Positions 1 through 7,581 of a stretch of DNA of 33,185 bases are shown here, piece by piece; position 1 is the stretch's first letter; every line of letters starts with the position of its first letter. The stretch comes from an uncultured Eubacteriales bacterium (GTDB lineage: Bacteria > Bacillota > Clostridia > Oscillospirales > CAJFTT01). The stretch spans positions 1 through 33,185 of the forward strand of contig CASDVX010000061.1 in assembly GCA_949284545.1 (NCBI GenBank). The letters run 5' to 3'. The translations under genes were made by a program, and so were the position numbers. The notes under the pieces were generated by a model. That model was given only the letters and a program-made list of their open reading frames with translations. It made no database searches and was not told where the DNA came from.

Positions 1-151
1 CCCCTCACAATAACCTTAATCTAAACAGCTATGAATCCTGTTCGGATATATTTTACCAAATTGTTTCCTATTTGTCAATTGTTTTTCAACTCGGCTTACT
101 GTGATCTGTCCTTCGCTGCTTCCCCGTACTTCTGCGCTGCAGGCACGACCG

Positions 152-180
152 TTGTAATTTGCTCTGAAAAATGATATACT
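152..180 (+). promoter_or_regulatory. Putative sigma-A promoter of the alkyltransferase gene
   Basis: TTGTAA (152-157) and TATACT (175-180) are 17 bp apart, and TGA just before the -10 makes an extended -10 element. It would give a leader of about 160 nt before the ATG at 347. Apart from this I see nothing definite in bases 1-346; no convincing gene is present there. Confidence 0.5.
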
Positions 181-346
181 CGAGTCAGGAGAAGAACATA
201 TTGCCGCCCCGCAGCTGCATTGATATCTCTCCGTTTATTTTTTGCACGGCATCGGTTTGATTTGTACGCACATCCGTATGTTGCCGTGGGTAAACTACGA
301 TCATGACTCATGCGATTTTCATTACTTTCAAGAAACAGGTGTAAAT

Positions 347-907
347 ATGGAACTATCGCGCAAAAGAATATACGTTTCGTCCTTCAGTTCCCCGGTTGGC
401 ATGATGACTGTTGCCGGCGACGGCGATCACGTGACCGGGCTCTGGTTCTGCGGCCAGAAGCACTATATGAGCGGCACTGAGACGTGTGATATTGTCCTGC
501 GCGACGATACAGAGCTCTTTGGCCGTGTAAAGGATTGGCTGGGCGAATATTTTGACGGCAAAAACCCGGATGCAGCTGCTATACCTGTTTCCCTTGGCGG
601 AAGTCAATTCTCGCTTGAGGTGTGGGAAGCTCTCAGGGAAATCAAATACGGCTCTACCGCAACATATAAGGATGTGGCGGAGGCTGTAGCCCGGAAAGCC
701 GGAAAAAGCCGTATATCTCCGAGGGCGGTCGGCGCTGCGATAGGCCGCAATCCCGTCAGTATACTGATCCCCTGCCACCGGGTTATAGGTTCGGACGGTT
801 CGCTCACCGGATACGCCGCCGGAACGGAAATCAAGCTCAAGCTTCTGCGTCTTGAAGGGGCTGAGACAGGTATACGGCCCGGTTTGAAAAAACGCACTCA
901 CGGGTAA
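347..907 (+). CDS. ogt: Methylated-DNA--[protein]-cysteine S-methyltransferase
   Basis: DNA repair protein that transfers the alkyl group of O6-alkylguanine irreversibly to its own cysteine. The active-site block IPCHRVIG is present about 40 residues from the end, followed by the GSLTGYAAG segment that lines the guanine pocket. The N-terminal part is a typical Ogt-type ribonuclease-like domain, and the C-terminal winged-helix DNA-binding domain begins near SLEVWEAL. The protein is about 186 residues from the ATG at 347, normal for Ogt. The frame stays open upstream to a TTG at 242, but that extension (HGIGLICTHIRML...) resembles nothing in the family, so 347 is preferred although its ribosome binding site is weak. 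The asparaginase gene follows 94 bp later on the same strand. Confidence 0.93.
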   Translation: MELSRKRIYVSSFSSPVGMMTVAGDGDHVTGLWFCGQKHYMSGTETCDIVLRDDTELFGRVKDWLGEYFDGKNPDAAAIPVSLGGSQFSLEVWEALREIKYGSTATYKDVAEAVARKAGKSRISPRAVGAAIGRNPVSILIPCHRVIGSDGSLTGYAAGTEIKLKLLRLEGAETGIRPGLKKRTHG

Positions 908-1001
908 AAGCTTTTTAATTTGCCTGTATGCCGTGTCCGACAGGTACAGCGGGTGATCATCTTTCCGTATCCGACAAATCGTTTTAAGGGCGGCGATATG
1001 A

Positions 1002-1994
1002 ATGAAAATTCTTTTTGTATTTACCGGGGGTACTATAGGAAGTTCGACGAAAAACGGAATTATTTCCCCCGGCGGCAACGTCCCAGACAAGCTCATAGAC
1101 AATCTTGTCAGGGAAACACGAATGGATTTTGATTATGACGTCTCAGTTCCGGAGGTTATACTGAGCGAAAACAGTTCAGGTGATTTTATTCGCGAAGTCG
1201 TTTCCTGTGTGTCCGGCGCCATAGACTCCTATGACGGTATAATAGTGATGCACGGTACCGATACGATCCAGTACACGGCGGCGGCATTGTCATACTCGCT
1301 GGGACTGTGTCCTGTCCCGGTCTGCCTTGTATCCGCTAACCGGCCGGCAGACTGTCCGGACTCCAACGCGCCGGGTAATTTTTGCGCGGCTCTCAGCTTC
1401 ATACAGAAAAAACGCGGGCAGGGAGTGTTTGTACCCTATCAGAACCGCGAGGGCGAGGTATTGGTGCACAGGGCCTCGCGGCTGCTTCCTCACAGCCCCT
1501 ACTCGCATGAGCTGTACAGTCTCGGCGGGGCTTACGGGGTTTATTTGGCAGGCGAGTTCTCTCTCTCCGAAAGTTATTTCGAACGTGACGACACATGCCC
1601 TCCTCTGCCCTTCGGCAGTCTTTGCCGAACCGCCGGCATACTGAGAGTAGCGCCGTACCCCGGCATGATTTATCCGGAAATTCCGGAAGGAGTGTCTGCT
1701 GTTCTTCACGGCAGCTACCATTCCGGCACTATCGGCGTGTCCTCTCCGGAGGCGGCGGCATTCTTTGAAAAGGCCCGCGAGCGCGGCGTGGCCGTTTACC
1801 TGACGGGGGTTGCTGTCGGAGACATATACGGCAGCAGTCTTGAGTTTAGCCGTTTTCATATCAGGGTTTTGCCGCAGATTGCTCCTGACGCAGCATATAT
1901 GAAGCTTTGGATGTGCCTTTCGTCCGGGCTTTGCCCCGATGAATACCTGGGAATGTCGCTGGGCGGGGATATCCTTTTCCCCCGCGGCCGATGA
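1002..1994 (+). CDS. Type I L-asparaginase
   Basis: Hydrolyses asparagine to aspartate and ammonia, probably in the cytoplasm as there is no signal peptide. The two family signatures are present: TGGTI at residues 9-13, carrying the nucleophilic Thr, and HGTDT near residue 85, carrying the second catalytic Thr-Asp pair. At 330 residues it matches single-enzyme bacterial asparaginases. The start at 1002 is preceded by AAGGGCGG about 10 bases upstream; an overlapping ATG at 998 is in another frame. It lies downstream of ogt without a clear terminator between them, so co-transcription is possible. A perfect 13-bp hairpin (2042-2072) lies downstream. A gatD-like or archaeal-type asparaginase is possible but fits less well. 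Confidence 0.9.
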   Translation: MKILFVFTGGTIGSSTKNGIISPGGNVPDKLIDNLVRETRMDFDYDVSVPEVILSENSSGDFIREVVSCVSGAIDSYDGIIVMHGTDTIQYTAAALSYSLGLCPVPVCLVSANRPADCPDSNAPGNFCAALSFIQKKRGQGVFVPYQNREGEVLVHRASRLLPHSPYSHELYSLGGAYGVYLAGEFSLSESYFERDDTCPPLPFGSLCRTAGILRVAPYPGMIYPEIPEGVSAVLHGSYHSGTIGVSSPEAAAFFEKARERGVAVYLTGVAVGDIYGSSLEFSRFHIRVLPQIAPDAAYMKLWMCLSSGLCPDEYLGMSLGGDILFPRGR

Positions 1995-2041
1995 TGCGCC
2001 CGGGAAGTCGATTTCTTCTTGATACATTTTCATAAAGAGCG

Positions 2042-2072
2042 AAAGTCCGGGCGCAAAATGCGCCCGGACTTT
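2042..2072. terminator. Perfect 13-bp inverted repeat, possible terminator
   Basis: AAAGTCCGGGCGC (2042-2054) and GCGCCCGGACTTT (2060-2072) pair perfectly around an AAAAT loop. The hairpin sits 47 bp after the asparaginase stop. Only short T runs flank it, so termination is plausible but not certain. Its loop and GC core resemble the hairpins of the 96-bp repeats that follow. Confidence 0.5.
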
Positions 2073-2086
2073 GACTTTATAAATTT

Positions 2087-2311
2087 GAGCCCGGAACGCA
2101 AAATGCGTCCGGGTTCTGTCTGTATAGAGGGACTAAAAAAGATGCCGCCATGGACGCGGGCACCTTCTTCATAAACAAAGAAAGAGCCCGGAGCGCTTTT
2201 GGCTCCAGCCCCTGCCTGTAAAGAGGGACAAAAAAGATGCCGGCTGTAAACGCGAGCGAAAAGGCAAAAGAAAAAGCTGAGCTTGGAACGCGAATTGCGT
2301 CCAGGCTCAGC
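2087..2311. repeat. Tandem ~96-bp repeat with terminator-like hairpins beside tRNA-Leu
   Basis: Three copies start at 2087, 2184 and 2279, the last one cut short by the tRNA gene. Each begins with GAGC(C/T)(C/T)GGA(A/G)CGC and forms a hairpin. Copies one and two share AGAGGGAC(T)AAAAAAGATGCCG at about 2127-2147 and 2223-2242. On the minus strand each unit reads as one or more GC-rich stems followed by T tracts, that is, as successive intrinsic terminators downstream of the tRNA. A minus-strand frame of 32-codon units stays open through the array but runs into the tRNA gene and is not called as a protein. No gene is supported between 1995 and 2312. Confidence 0.75.
2265..2311 (-). terminator. 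Intrinsic terminator of tRNA-Leu
   Basis: On the minus strand, immediately after the encoded CCA end, GCTGAGCCTGGACGC pairs with GCGTTCCAAGCTCAGC (one bulge) around an AATTC loop, followed by TTTTTCTTTTG. This is a strong rho-independent terminator and also the last copy of the 96-bp repeat. Confidence 0.85.
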
Positions 2312-2312
2312 C

Positions 2313-2397
2313 TGGTGCGGCCGATCGGACTTGAACCGACAAGGCGGATGCCATACGCCCCTCAAACGTACGTGTTTGCCAATTTCACCACAGCCGC
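2313..2397 (-). tRNA. tRNA-Leu (anticodon GAG)
   Basis: The full cloverleaf can be folded by hand. The acceptor stem pairs GCGGCTG with CGGCCGC, followed by A73 and an encoded CCA. The anticodon stem TACGT/GCGTA has loop TTGAGGG, giving anticodon GAG (reads CUC/CUU). The long variable arm GGC-ATCC-GCC marks a class II tRNA, and the T arm is GTCGG-TTCAAGT-CCGAT. The 85-nt length including CCA fits a leucine tRNA. It has its own consensus promoter and a terminator directly after CCA, so it is a single-gene transcription unit. Confidence 0.96.
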
Positions 2398-2409
2398 GCG
2401 ACAACGATG

Positions 2410-2438
2410 ATTATAGCAATGTCATTTGTATTTGTCAA
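2410..2438 (-). promoter_or_regulatory. Consensus sigma-A promoter of tRNA-Leu
   Basis: On the minus strand TTGACA (2433-2438) and TATAAT (2410-2415) are both perfect and separated by 17 bp. Transcription would start about 7 bp before the tRNA 5' end at 2397. Confidence 0.88.
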
Positions 2439-2445
2439 GACTTTT

Positions 2446-2474
2446 TTATCAAAATGCTGTGTCGACAGTATATT
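2446..2474 (+). promoter_or_regulatory. Putative promoter of the penicillin-binding protein gene
   Basis: TTATCA (2446-2451) and TATATT (2469-2474) are 17 bp apart, about 50 bp upstream of the PBP start. It is divergent from the tRNA promoter, and the -35 boxes are about 8 bp apart. Confidence 0.5.
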
Positions 2475-2528
2475 TTTTACCGCCACAAGTGATACTAAAT
2501 CCGTAAACCATTTAAAGGAGCGGTCGCT

Positions 2529-4139
2529 ATGACGAGCACGCAGAATCTGAGACCGGCTGTGGCGTTTGCAATAGTTATGATCATGCTTTTGATTCCCACG
2601 GCACGAATAGCGGTAATCATCTCTCAGACCGACTATCAGGATGCCGCTGCCGCTCAGTCTGTCTATACCGTAAAAATAGGAACTGAACGCGGCACCTTTT
2701 ATGACAGAAATATGCTGCCCATAACCAACTGTGACGTTAGGTATGTGGGGACTGCAGCATATTACAGTGACCCGGCTGCGCTGTCCTCGGCAATTTATGA
2801 AACCGCCATGGAGCCCACCGCCGCCCTTGAAGCCGCAAGGCTGGGAAAGCCTTTTATTTTTAACGCGCTCAAGGAATATTACGCCGACGGGATTCTGAGC
2901 TTTCCCGTGTTCGTGCGTTATTCCGGATACGCCGCTCACCTGATAGGGTATCCCGCATCCTCGGAAGAAAGCGGGTATACCGGCCTTGAAGCCGCTTTCT
3001 CAGACGTACTTGACAAGTATAGCGGTGAAATCACGGTTTCGTACACGGTGGACGCAAAGGCTCACAATCTTGCCGGATTCTCTCCGGAGATAACCGACAC
3101 GACTTATAAGGCCTCAGGAGGAATAGTCCTGACTCTTGACAGAAGACTTCAGGATTTTGCTCAGCAGCAGCTTGAAGGCGTCAGCGGCGCGGTGGTAGTC
3201 CTGTCTTCGGACGGAGATATATTGGCCGCCGCAAGCTCACCGTCTTTTGATCAGAACGACATTGCGGCGTCTCTGGACGACCAGGACTCGCCGTTTGTAA
3301 ATCGTGTACTTTCCGCTTATAACGTGGGGTCAGTCTTTAAAACCGTAGTGACTACCGCCGCTCTCGAGCTCGGCATACCTGTAAGCAGGACTTACGAATG
3401 CAAGGGCCAAATAGATATAAACGGAGTGGTGATACGCTGCAGCCGCAGAAGCGGACACGGCGTGCTTGATATGAAAGGGGCGCTTATCAATTCCTGCAAT
3501 CCGTATTTTATAGACCTTGCGCTGGAGATAGGCGCGGAAAAGCTCCTTGAAACGGCCAGACTGATGGGGTTCGGTCAGCCAATCGAATTAGCGGACGGCG
3601 TTGCCTCCTCGGCCGGAAATCTTCCCACTGAGGAGGACCTCATTCCTCCCGCGGCAATAGGAAATCTTGCCATAGGCCAGGGCACTTTGCTTGCTACTCC
3701 CCTCCAGATTGCGGCAGCAGTCAACTGCGTCGCCACGGGCGGAATTTACGTTACGCCGCGGCTTGTGTTGGGAGAAAGAGACGAAAACGGCATGTTTATA
3801 CGATACGACGATGACGGCGGCGAACGGATGCACCGGGCTATGAGCGAAAGAAGCGCCTCGCTGCTCCTTGAAAATATGGCCGCCGTTTTTACGGACGGTT
3901 CAGTCTCCGAATATCAGCCGGATTCCTTCCCGGCAGCCGGAAAAACGTCTACGGCCCAAACCGGCATCATTGCTCAGGACGGGCACAGTGTACTGCAGGC
4001 GTGGATAGGAGGCGTATTCCCGGCGGCAAATCCCGAATATACGGTGGTCGTGTTCGTTGAAGACGGTACCTCGGGAAGCGCTTCGTGCGGACCCATATTC
4101 AAATCCGTGTGCGACTTTATCGCCGACACACTCATGTAA
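2529..4139 (+). CDS. Class B penicillin-binding protein (peptidoglycan DD-transpeptidase)
   Basis: Cross-links peptidoglycan stem peptides outside the membrane. A single N-terminal membrane anchor spans residues 10-31, followed by the RGTFYDRN motif (54-61) typical of the FtsI/SpoVD/PBP2 group. The transpeptidase motifs are in order: SVFK at 268-271 (acyl-enzyme Ser268, Lys271), SCN at 322-324, and KTS at 472-474 in AGKTSTAQTG. The last is usually KTG. With 536 residues it is compact: it has no PASTA repeats and a short pedestal region. AAAGGAG lies 8 bases before the ATG. Whether it serves division, elongation or sporulation cannot be told from the sequence; no mra or fts genes are nearby. 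The sugar nucleotidyltransferase gene follows 89 bp later. Confidence 0.92.
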   Translation: MTSTQNLRPAVAFAIVMIMLLIPTARIAVIISQTDYQDAAAAQSVYTVKIGTERGTFYDRNMLPITNCDVRYVGTAAYYSDPAALSSAIYETAMEPTAALEAARLGKPFIFNALKEYYADGILSFPVFVRYSGYAAHLIGYPASSEESGYTGLEAAFSDVLDKYSGEITVSYTVDAKAHNLAGFSPEITDTTYKASGGIVLTLDRRLQDFAQQQLEGVSGAVVVLSSDGDILAAASSPSFDQNDIAASLDDQDSPFVNRVLSAYNVGSVFKTVVTTAALELGIPVSRTYECKGQIDINGVVIRCSRRSGHGVLDMKGALINSCNPYFIDLALEIGAEKLLETARLMGFGQPIELADGVASSAGNLPTEEDLIPPAAIGNLAIGQGTLLATPLQIAAAVNCVATGGIYVTPRLVLGERDENGMFIRYDDDGGERMHRAMSERSASLLLENMAAVFTDGSVSEYQPDSFPAAGKTSTAQTGIIAQDGHSVLQAWIGGVFPAANPEYTVVVFVEDGTSGSASCGPIFKSVCDFIADTLM

Positions 4140-4160
4140 TCTGAATTGTCTCAGACGAGA

Positions 4161-4194
4161 ATGCCCATGAGTGCAGAGATGCGCCCATGGGCAT
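4161..4194. other. Intergenic stem-loop
   Basis: ATGCCCATG (4161-4169) pairs with CATGGGCAT (4186-4194) across a 16-nt loop, between the PBP and nucleotidyltransferase genes. No T run follows, so it is not a typical terminator; it may affect mRNA processing or partial termination. Its role is unknown. Confidence 0.3.
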
Positions 4195-4228
4195 AACGGG
4201 GATTAAAATTAAACGAAAGGATGTTTTT

Positions 4229-6526
4229 ATGAAAGCCGTAATCCTGTGCGGCGGCGAAGGCAGCCGTCTTCGCCCTCTTACCTGTAACGTACCCAAGCCC
4301 CTCACGCGCCTGTGCGGAAGGCCGATCCTGTCATATATACTTGACAGGCTGCATTCCTGCGGAGTTACCGAGGCGGCGCTCACAGTAAAATATCTTGCCG
4401 ACGATATCGTAAACTGGTGTAACGAAAATTCACAAAGCAAAGTGCGTCTGACGTTTTTCAGAGAAGATACCCCGCTCGGCACCGCCGGCAGCGTGGGAAA
4501 CTGCAGGGATTTTATCGGCAGCGAGGATTTTTTTGTAGTCAGCGGCGACGCGCTTTTTGATTTTGACCTGTCTTCCGCCGCCGAATTCCATAAAAAATCA
4601 TCCGCGCTGGCCACCGTTGTAACAAGCCGTGTGGACGATCCGAGAGAGTATGGCTCCGTGATTTCCGGCTCCGAAGGACGGATAGAAAAATTTTGCGAAA
4701 AACCAGACTGGAGTCAGGCCGTGAGCCGAGACGCCAATACGGGAATATATGTGCTCAGCCCCGAAGTGTTCCGCATGATACCGGAGAACACCGTTTTCGA
4801 TTTTGCGGGTGATCTGTTCCCTCAAATGCTTTCCAAAAAGCAACGTCTTTTTTCCTATAGGGCGTCCGGTTACTGGTGCGACATAGGAAGCATAGAATCG
4901 TATAAGCAATGCCAGTTCGACATTCTGGCAAAGCGTGCCGGTAATTTGCCGGAGGCCGTGGGACAGGACGGCGTCTTCTGCAGAGGCGGAAAAATGCCGG
5001 GAGGCGATTTTCGAATAATACCGCCCGTTTATTTCGGCTCGTCGGTGTCGGTGGGTTCCGGGGCATCCATAGGGCCGTATGCGGTCATAGATGACAATTG
5101 CTGTATAGGCTCCGGAACAAGCGTGCGTCACAGCGTCATGCTGGAAAACTCGTATGTCGGCAGCAACTGTGAGCTGCGCGGCGCGCTTATGTGCAAGGGC
5201 TCATCGGCCGAAAGCGCCTCGAGGATGTTCGAGGGTTCTGTTGTGGGCAGCAATTCCAGAGTGGGAGCCGGAGCAAAAATCTCAACAAACGTGCTGATAT
5301 GGCCGGACAAGCTCGCGGAATCGGGGGCCTGCGTCAACACAAACATTAAGTGGGGCAACGCTTTCGCGGGAAGCTTTGACGAGGACGGCATAAGCGGCGA
5401 AGCCGGGACACTGATAACTCCGGAGCTGTGTTCCAGAGTGGGTCAGGCGCTTGCCACGCTGGTCTCCCGCGGGAAAATAGCCGTCTCCCACGACGGTCAG
5501 CTTTCTTCCGAAATCTACTGTCAGGCGTTTGCGTCCGGGGTGTCCTCAAGCGGGGCACGCCTGATCCACACCGGCATGGGCTGGGATTCCCTGCTTTGCT
5601 CGTTTGTGAAACAGATGGGGTTTGACGCGGGAGTTTTTTTCAGCAGCGCTGGAAACAGGACCTCTATTCACATCTGCGGTTCGGACGGACTTAATCTCAC
5701 TCGCAGGCAGGAACGCAAGTTCGACGGCATCCTGCGTGGAAGCGAGTTCGCCCGTTGCGGATTTGACGAATACCGTCCGCCGGAAAAATTCGACGGGTCG
5801 GAGATACTGCTGGCTGACAGGCTGTCTAAAATGTTTTCCGGCAAGCTGTCCGCAGGCTGCAGGGTCACCTGCTGCACGGAGCAGATGGAACGTTTCACGG
5901 CAGATCTGCTGAAAGACATGGGAGTTTCGGAAGGAAGCGTCAGGTTCCACATCGCCTCGTCCGGTCACAGTCTGGCGGGCTTTGACGAGGAAAACAGGTT
6001 TATTTCCGTTCCGCGCATGAATATGCTCATTGCCTACGCCGTGCTCTCCTCAGGAGAAGACCTTGCCGTCGGCACCGACGCACCTCTTACGGTGGATATG
6101 CTGGCGGCCGAACGAGGCAGACAGGTGCTGAGATACGCGCTGTGTCCGTCGGACGACTCGGACGCCGCCGCCAGGGAGCTTGCCGCACGGCAGGGATATA
6201 TGACGGACGCAATAACCGGGATGCTCAAGCTCCTCTCTTTCATGTCCTCCTCCGGTCAGTCTCTTCACGACATCGACATGTCCGCGCCGAGAATGGAAAC
6301 GGAAGATATACGTGTGAGCGTGGACGGCAATGTCCAGGACGCTGTCAAAAGGCTGGCCGAACGCTTCGGCGCTGTTTATGAAAGCGACGGTATACGCATA
6401 TGCGAGAAGGACAAGGACGTTTACTGCCGCCCAACAAGGCGCGGAAACGGGATACACATATGCGTTCGTGCCGGGGACATGGAGGTGGCAAAGGAGTTCT
6501 GCGCTGAGATACGCAAGAGCCTGTGA
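4229..6526 (+). CDS. Sugar-phosphate nucleotidyltransferase / LbH / phosphomannomutase-like fusion
   Basis: Residues 1-235 form a nucleotidyltransferase: LCGGEGSRLRPLT (6-18) is the NTP-binding signature, with GDALFDFD at 106-113. It probably makes an NDP-sugar such as GDP-mannose for glycan or cell-wall synthesis. Residues 265-360 contain hexapeptide-like repeats of a left-handed beta-helix. Residues 385-765 align by pattern with the phosphomannomutase/phosphoglucomutase fold (GLNLTRRQERKFDGI near 487-501). The two mutase catalytic signatures are not intact: the phosphoserine loop region reads FFSSAGNRTSIHI (470-482), and the metal-binding DGDGDR position reads FDEENR (585-590). The mutase part is therefore probably inactive as such. 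The start at 4229, after GAAAGG, puts the protein directly at MKAVILCGG; an ATG at 4187 is in frame but less likely. The substrate is inferred, not shown. Confidence 0.85.
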   Translation: MKAVILCGGEGSRLRPLTCNVPKPLTRLCGRPILSYILDRLHSCGVTEAALTVKYLADDIVNWCNENSQSKVRLTFFREDTPLGTAGSVGNCRDFIGSEDFFVVSGDALFDFDLSSAAEFHKKSSALATVVTSRVDDPREYGSVISGSEGRIEKFCEKPDWSQAVSRDANTGIYVLSPEVFRMIPENTVFDFAGDLFPQMLSKKQRLFSYRASGYWCDIGSIESYKQCQFDILAKRAGNLPEAVGQDGVFCRGGKMPGGDFRIIPPVYFGSSVSVGSGASIGPYAVIDDNCCIGSGTSVRHSVMLENSYVGSNCELRGALMCKGSSAESASRMFEGSVVGSNSRVGAGAKISTNVLIWPDKLAESGACVNTNIKWGNAFAGSFDEDGISGEAGTLITPELCSRVGQALATLVSRGKIAVSHDGQLSSEIYCQAFASGVSSSGARLIHTGMGWDSLLCSFVKQMGFDAGVFFSSAGNRTSIHICGSDGLNLTRRQERKFDGILRGSEFARCGFDEYRPPEKFDGSEILLADRLSKMFSGKLSAGCRVTCCTEQMERFTADLLKDMGVSEGSVRFHIASSGHSLAGFDEENRFISVPRMNMLIAYAVLSSGEDLAVGTDAPLTVDMLAAERGRQVLRYALCPSDDSDAAARELAARQGYMTDAITGMLKLLSFMSSSGQSLHDIDMSAPRMETEDIRVSVDGNVQDAVKRLAERFGAVYESDGIRICEKDKDVYCRPTRRGNGIHICVRAGDMEVAKEFCAEIRKSL

Positions 6527-6540
6527 TCCGCGCCGTATTT

Positions 6541-6558
6541 GCTGTTTTTACAGCTTTT
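6541..6558 (+). terminator. Weak terminator overlapping the aroF stop
   Basis: GCTGT-TTTT-ACAGC followed by TTTT on the + strand, 14 bp after the nucleotidyltransferase stop and overlapping the 3' end of the convergent aroF. The stem is only 5 bp, so efficiency is doubtful. Confidence 0.35.
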
Positions 6559-7576
6559 CCGCAAGGTCAAATATGAGATTTTCCGTCTTTTCCCAGCCCA
6601 GGCACGGGTCGGTGATGGACTTGCCGTAAGTATGCTCATCCATGCTCTGGGCGCCGTCTTCAATGTAGCTTTCGATCATCAGCCCTTTGACCAGACGCTT
6701 TATATCTCCGTTGTGGTTCCTGCTGTGTATCACGTCTTTGGCAATGCGTATCTGTTCAAGATATTTTTTGCCTGAATTATTGTGATTCGTATCCACGATC
6801 ACGGAAGGATTTTGCAGCCCCGATTTCATGTAAAGCTCGTTTACCTTCAGCAGATCCTCATAATGGTAATTTGAAGCGCTTTTGCCTGTGAAATCCAAAT
6901 ATCCGCGAAGTATGGCGTGGGCGTACGGGTTGCCGGAACTCTTGACCTCCCAGCCGCGGTAAATAAAAGTATGGCTGTGCTGAGCTGCGGTTATGGAATT
7001 CATCATTACAGACAGGTCGCCGCCGGTAGGATTCTTCATACCTACAGGTATGTCCAATCCGCTGGCGGTCAGCCTGTGCTGCTGGTTTTCCACGGACCTT
7101 GCCCCCACCGCCACGTATGAAAGCAGATCGGAAAGGTATCTGTGGTTATCCGGATAAAGCATTTCATCCGCGCAGGAAAAATCGTAATCCCTCAAAGCGC
7201 TCATGTGAAGTTCTCGTATGGCCACGATCCCCTTGTACATATCAGGTTTTTCATCCGGGTCTGGCTGATGAAGCATACCTTTGTACCCGTCGCCGGTGGT
7301 CCGTGGCTTGTTGGTATATATGCGCGGGATAATTATGATTTTGTCGGACACTTTATCCTGCACCAGGCGCAAACGTGAAATATAATCCAACACCGAATCT
7401 TTATTGTCCGCAGAACACGGTCCTATAATGAGGATAAATTTTTCGCTTTCTCCACTAAACACGGCTTTTATTTGCTCGTCCCTGGCCGCCTTTACCTCGG
7501 CCATACGCTCTGTCACGGGAAAGTCCTGCTTGACCTGCTGAGGTATGGGTAGTTTCCTGTAAAAGTGCATATTCAT
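6548..7576 (-). CDS. aroF: 3-deoxy-7-phosphoheptulonate (DAHP) synthase
   Basis: First step of the shikimate pathway: PEP plus erythrose-4-phosphate give DAHP. It belongs to the E. coli-like class I-alpha family (AroF/G/H). The signatures are GPCSADNKD (52-60, with the metal-ligand Cys54), PRIYTNKPRTTGDGYKG (84-100, phosphate and substrate binding), VGARSVENQQHR and GMKNPTGG. At 342 residues it is a full-length catalytic barrel with no extra ACT or chorismate-mutase domain. Which aromatic amino acid inhibits it cannot be read with confidence, and the symbol stands for the family. GGGG lies 8 bases before the ATG. It is the last gene of the aromatic operon, 5 bp after tyrA, and ends 21 bp from a convergent gene. 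Confidence 0.95.
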   Translation of the reverse strand: MNMHFYRKLPIPQQVKQDFPVTERMAEVKAARDEQIKAVFSGESEKFILIIGPCSADNKDSVLDYISRLRLVQDKVSDKIIIIPRIYTNKPRTTGDGYKGMLHQPDPDEKPDMYKGIVAIRELHMSALRDYDFSCADEMLYPDNHRYLSDLLSYVAVGARSVENQQHRLTASGLDIPVGMKNPTGGDLSVMMNSITAAQHSHTFIYRGWEVKSSGNPYAHAILRGYLDFTGKSASNYHYEDLLKVNELYMKSGLQNPSVIVDTNHNNSGKKYLEQIRIAKDVIHSRNHNGDIKRLVKGLMIESYIEDGAQSMDEHTYGKSITDPCLGWEKTENLIFDLAEKL

Positions 7577-7581
7577 TTTAA

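Noticed and set aside
353-1102. Long minus-strand frame opposite ogt
   Set aside because: Codon shadow of the real + strand gene, which has a clear active site; no ribosome binding site and no family resemblance. Many similar frames opposite aroC, pheA, metG and queA were dropped for the same reason.
2030-2404. A 124-codon minus-strand frame through the 96-bp repeats with a repeated EPGR-like motif
   Set aside because: It runs through the whole tRNA-Leu gene and the terminators, and its repetition is a direct result of the 32-codon DNA repeat; no ribosome binding site supports it.
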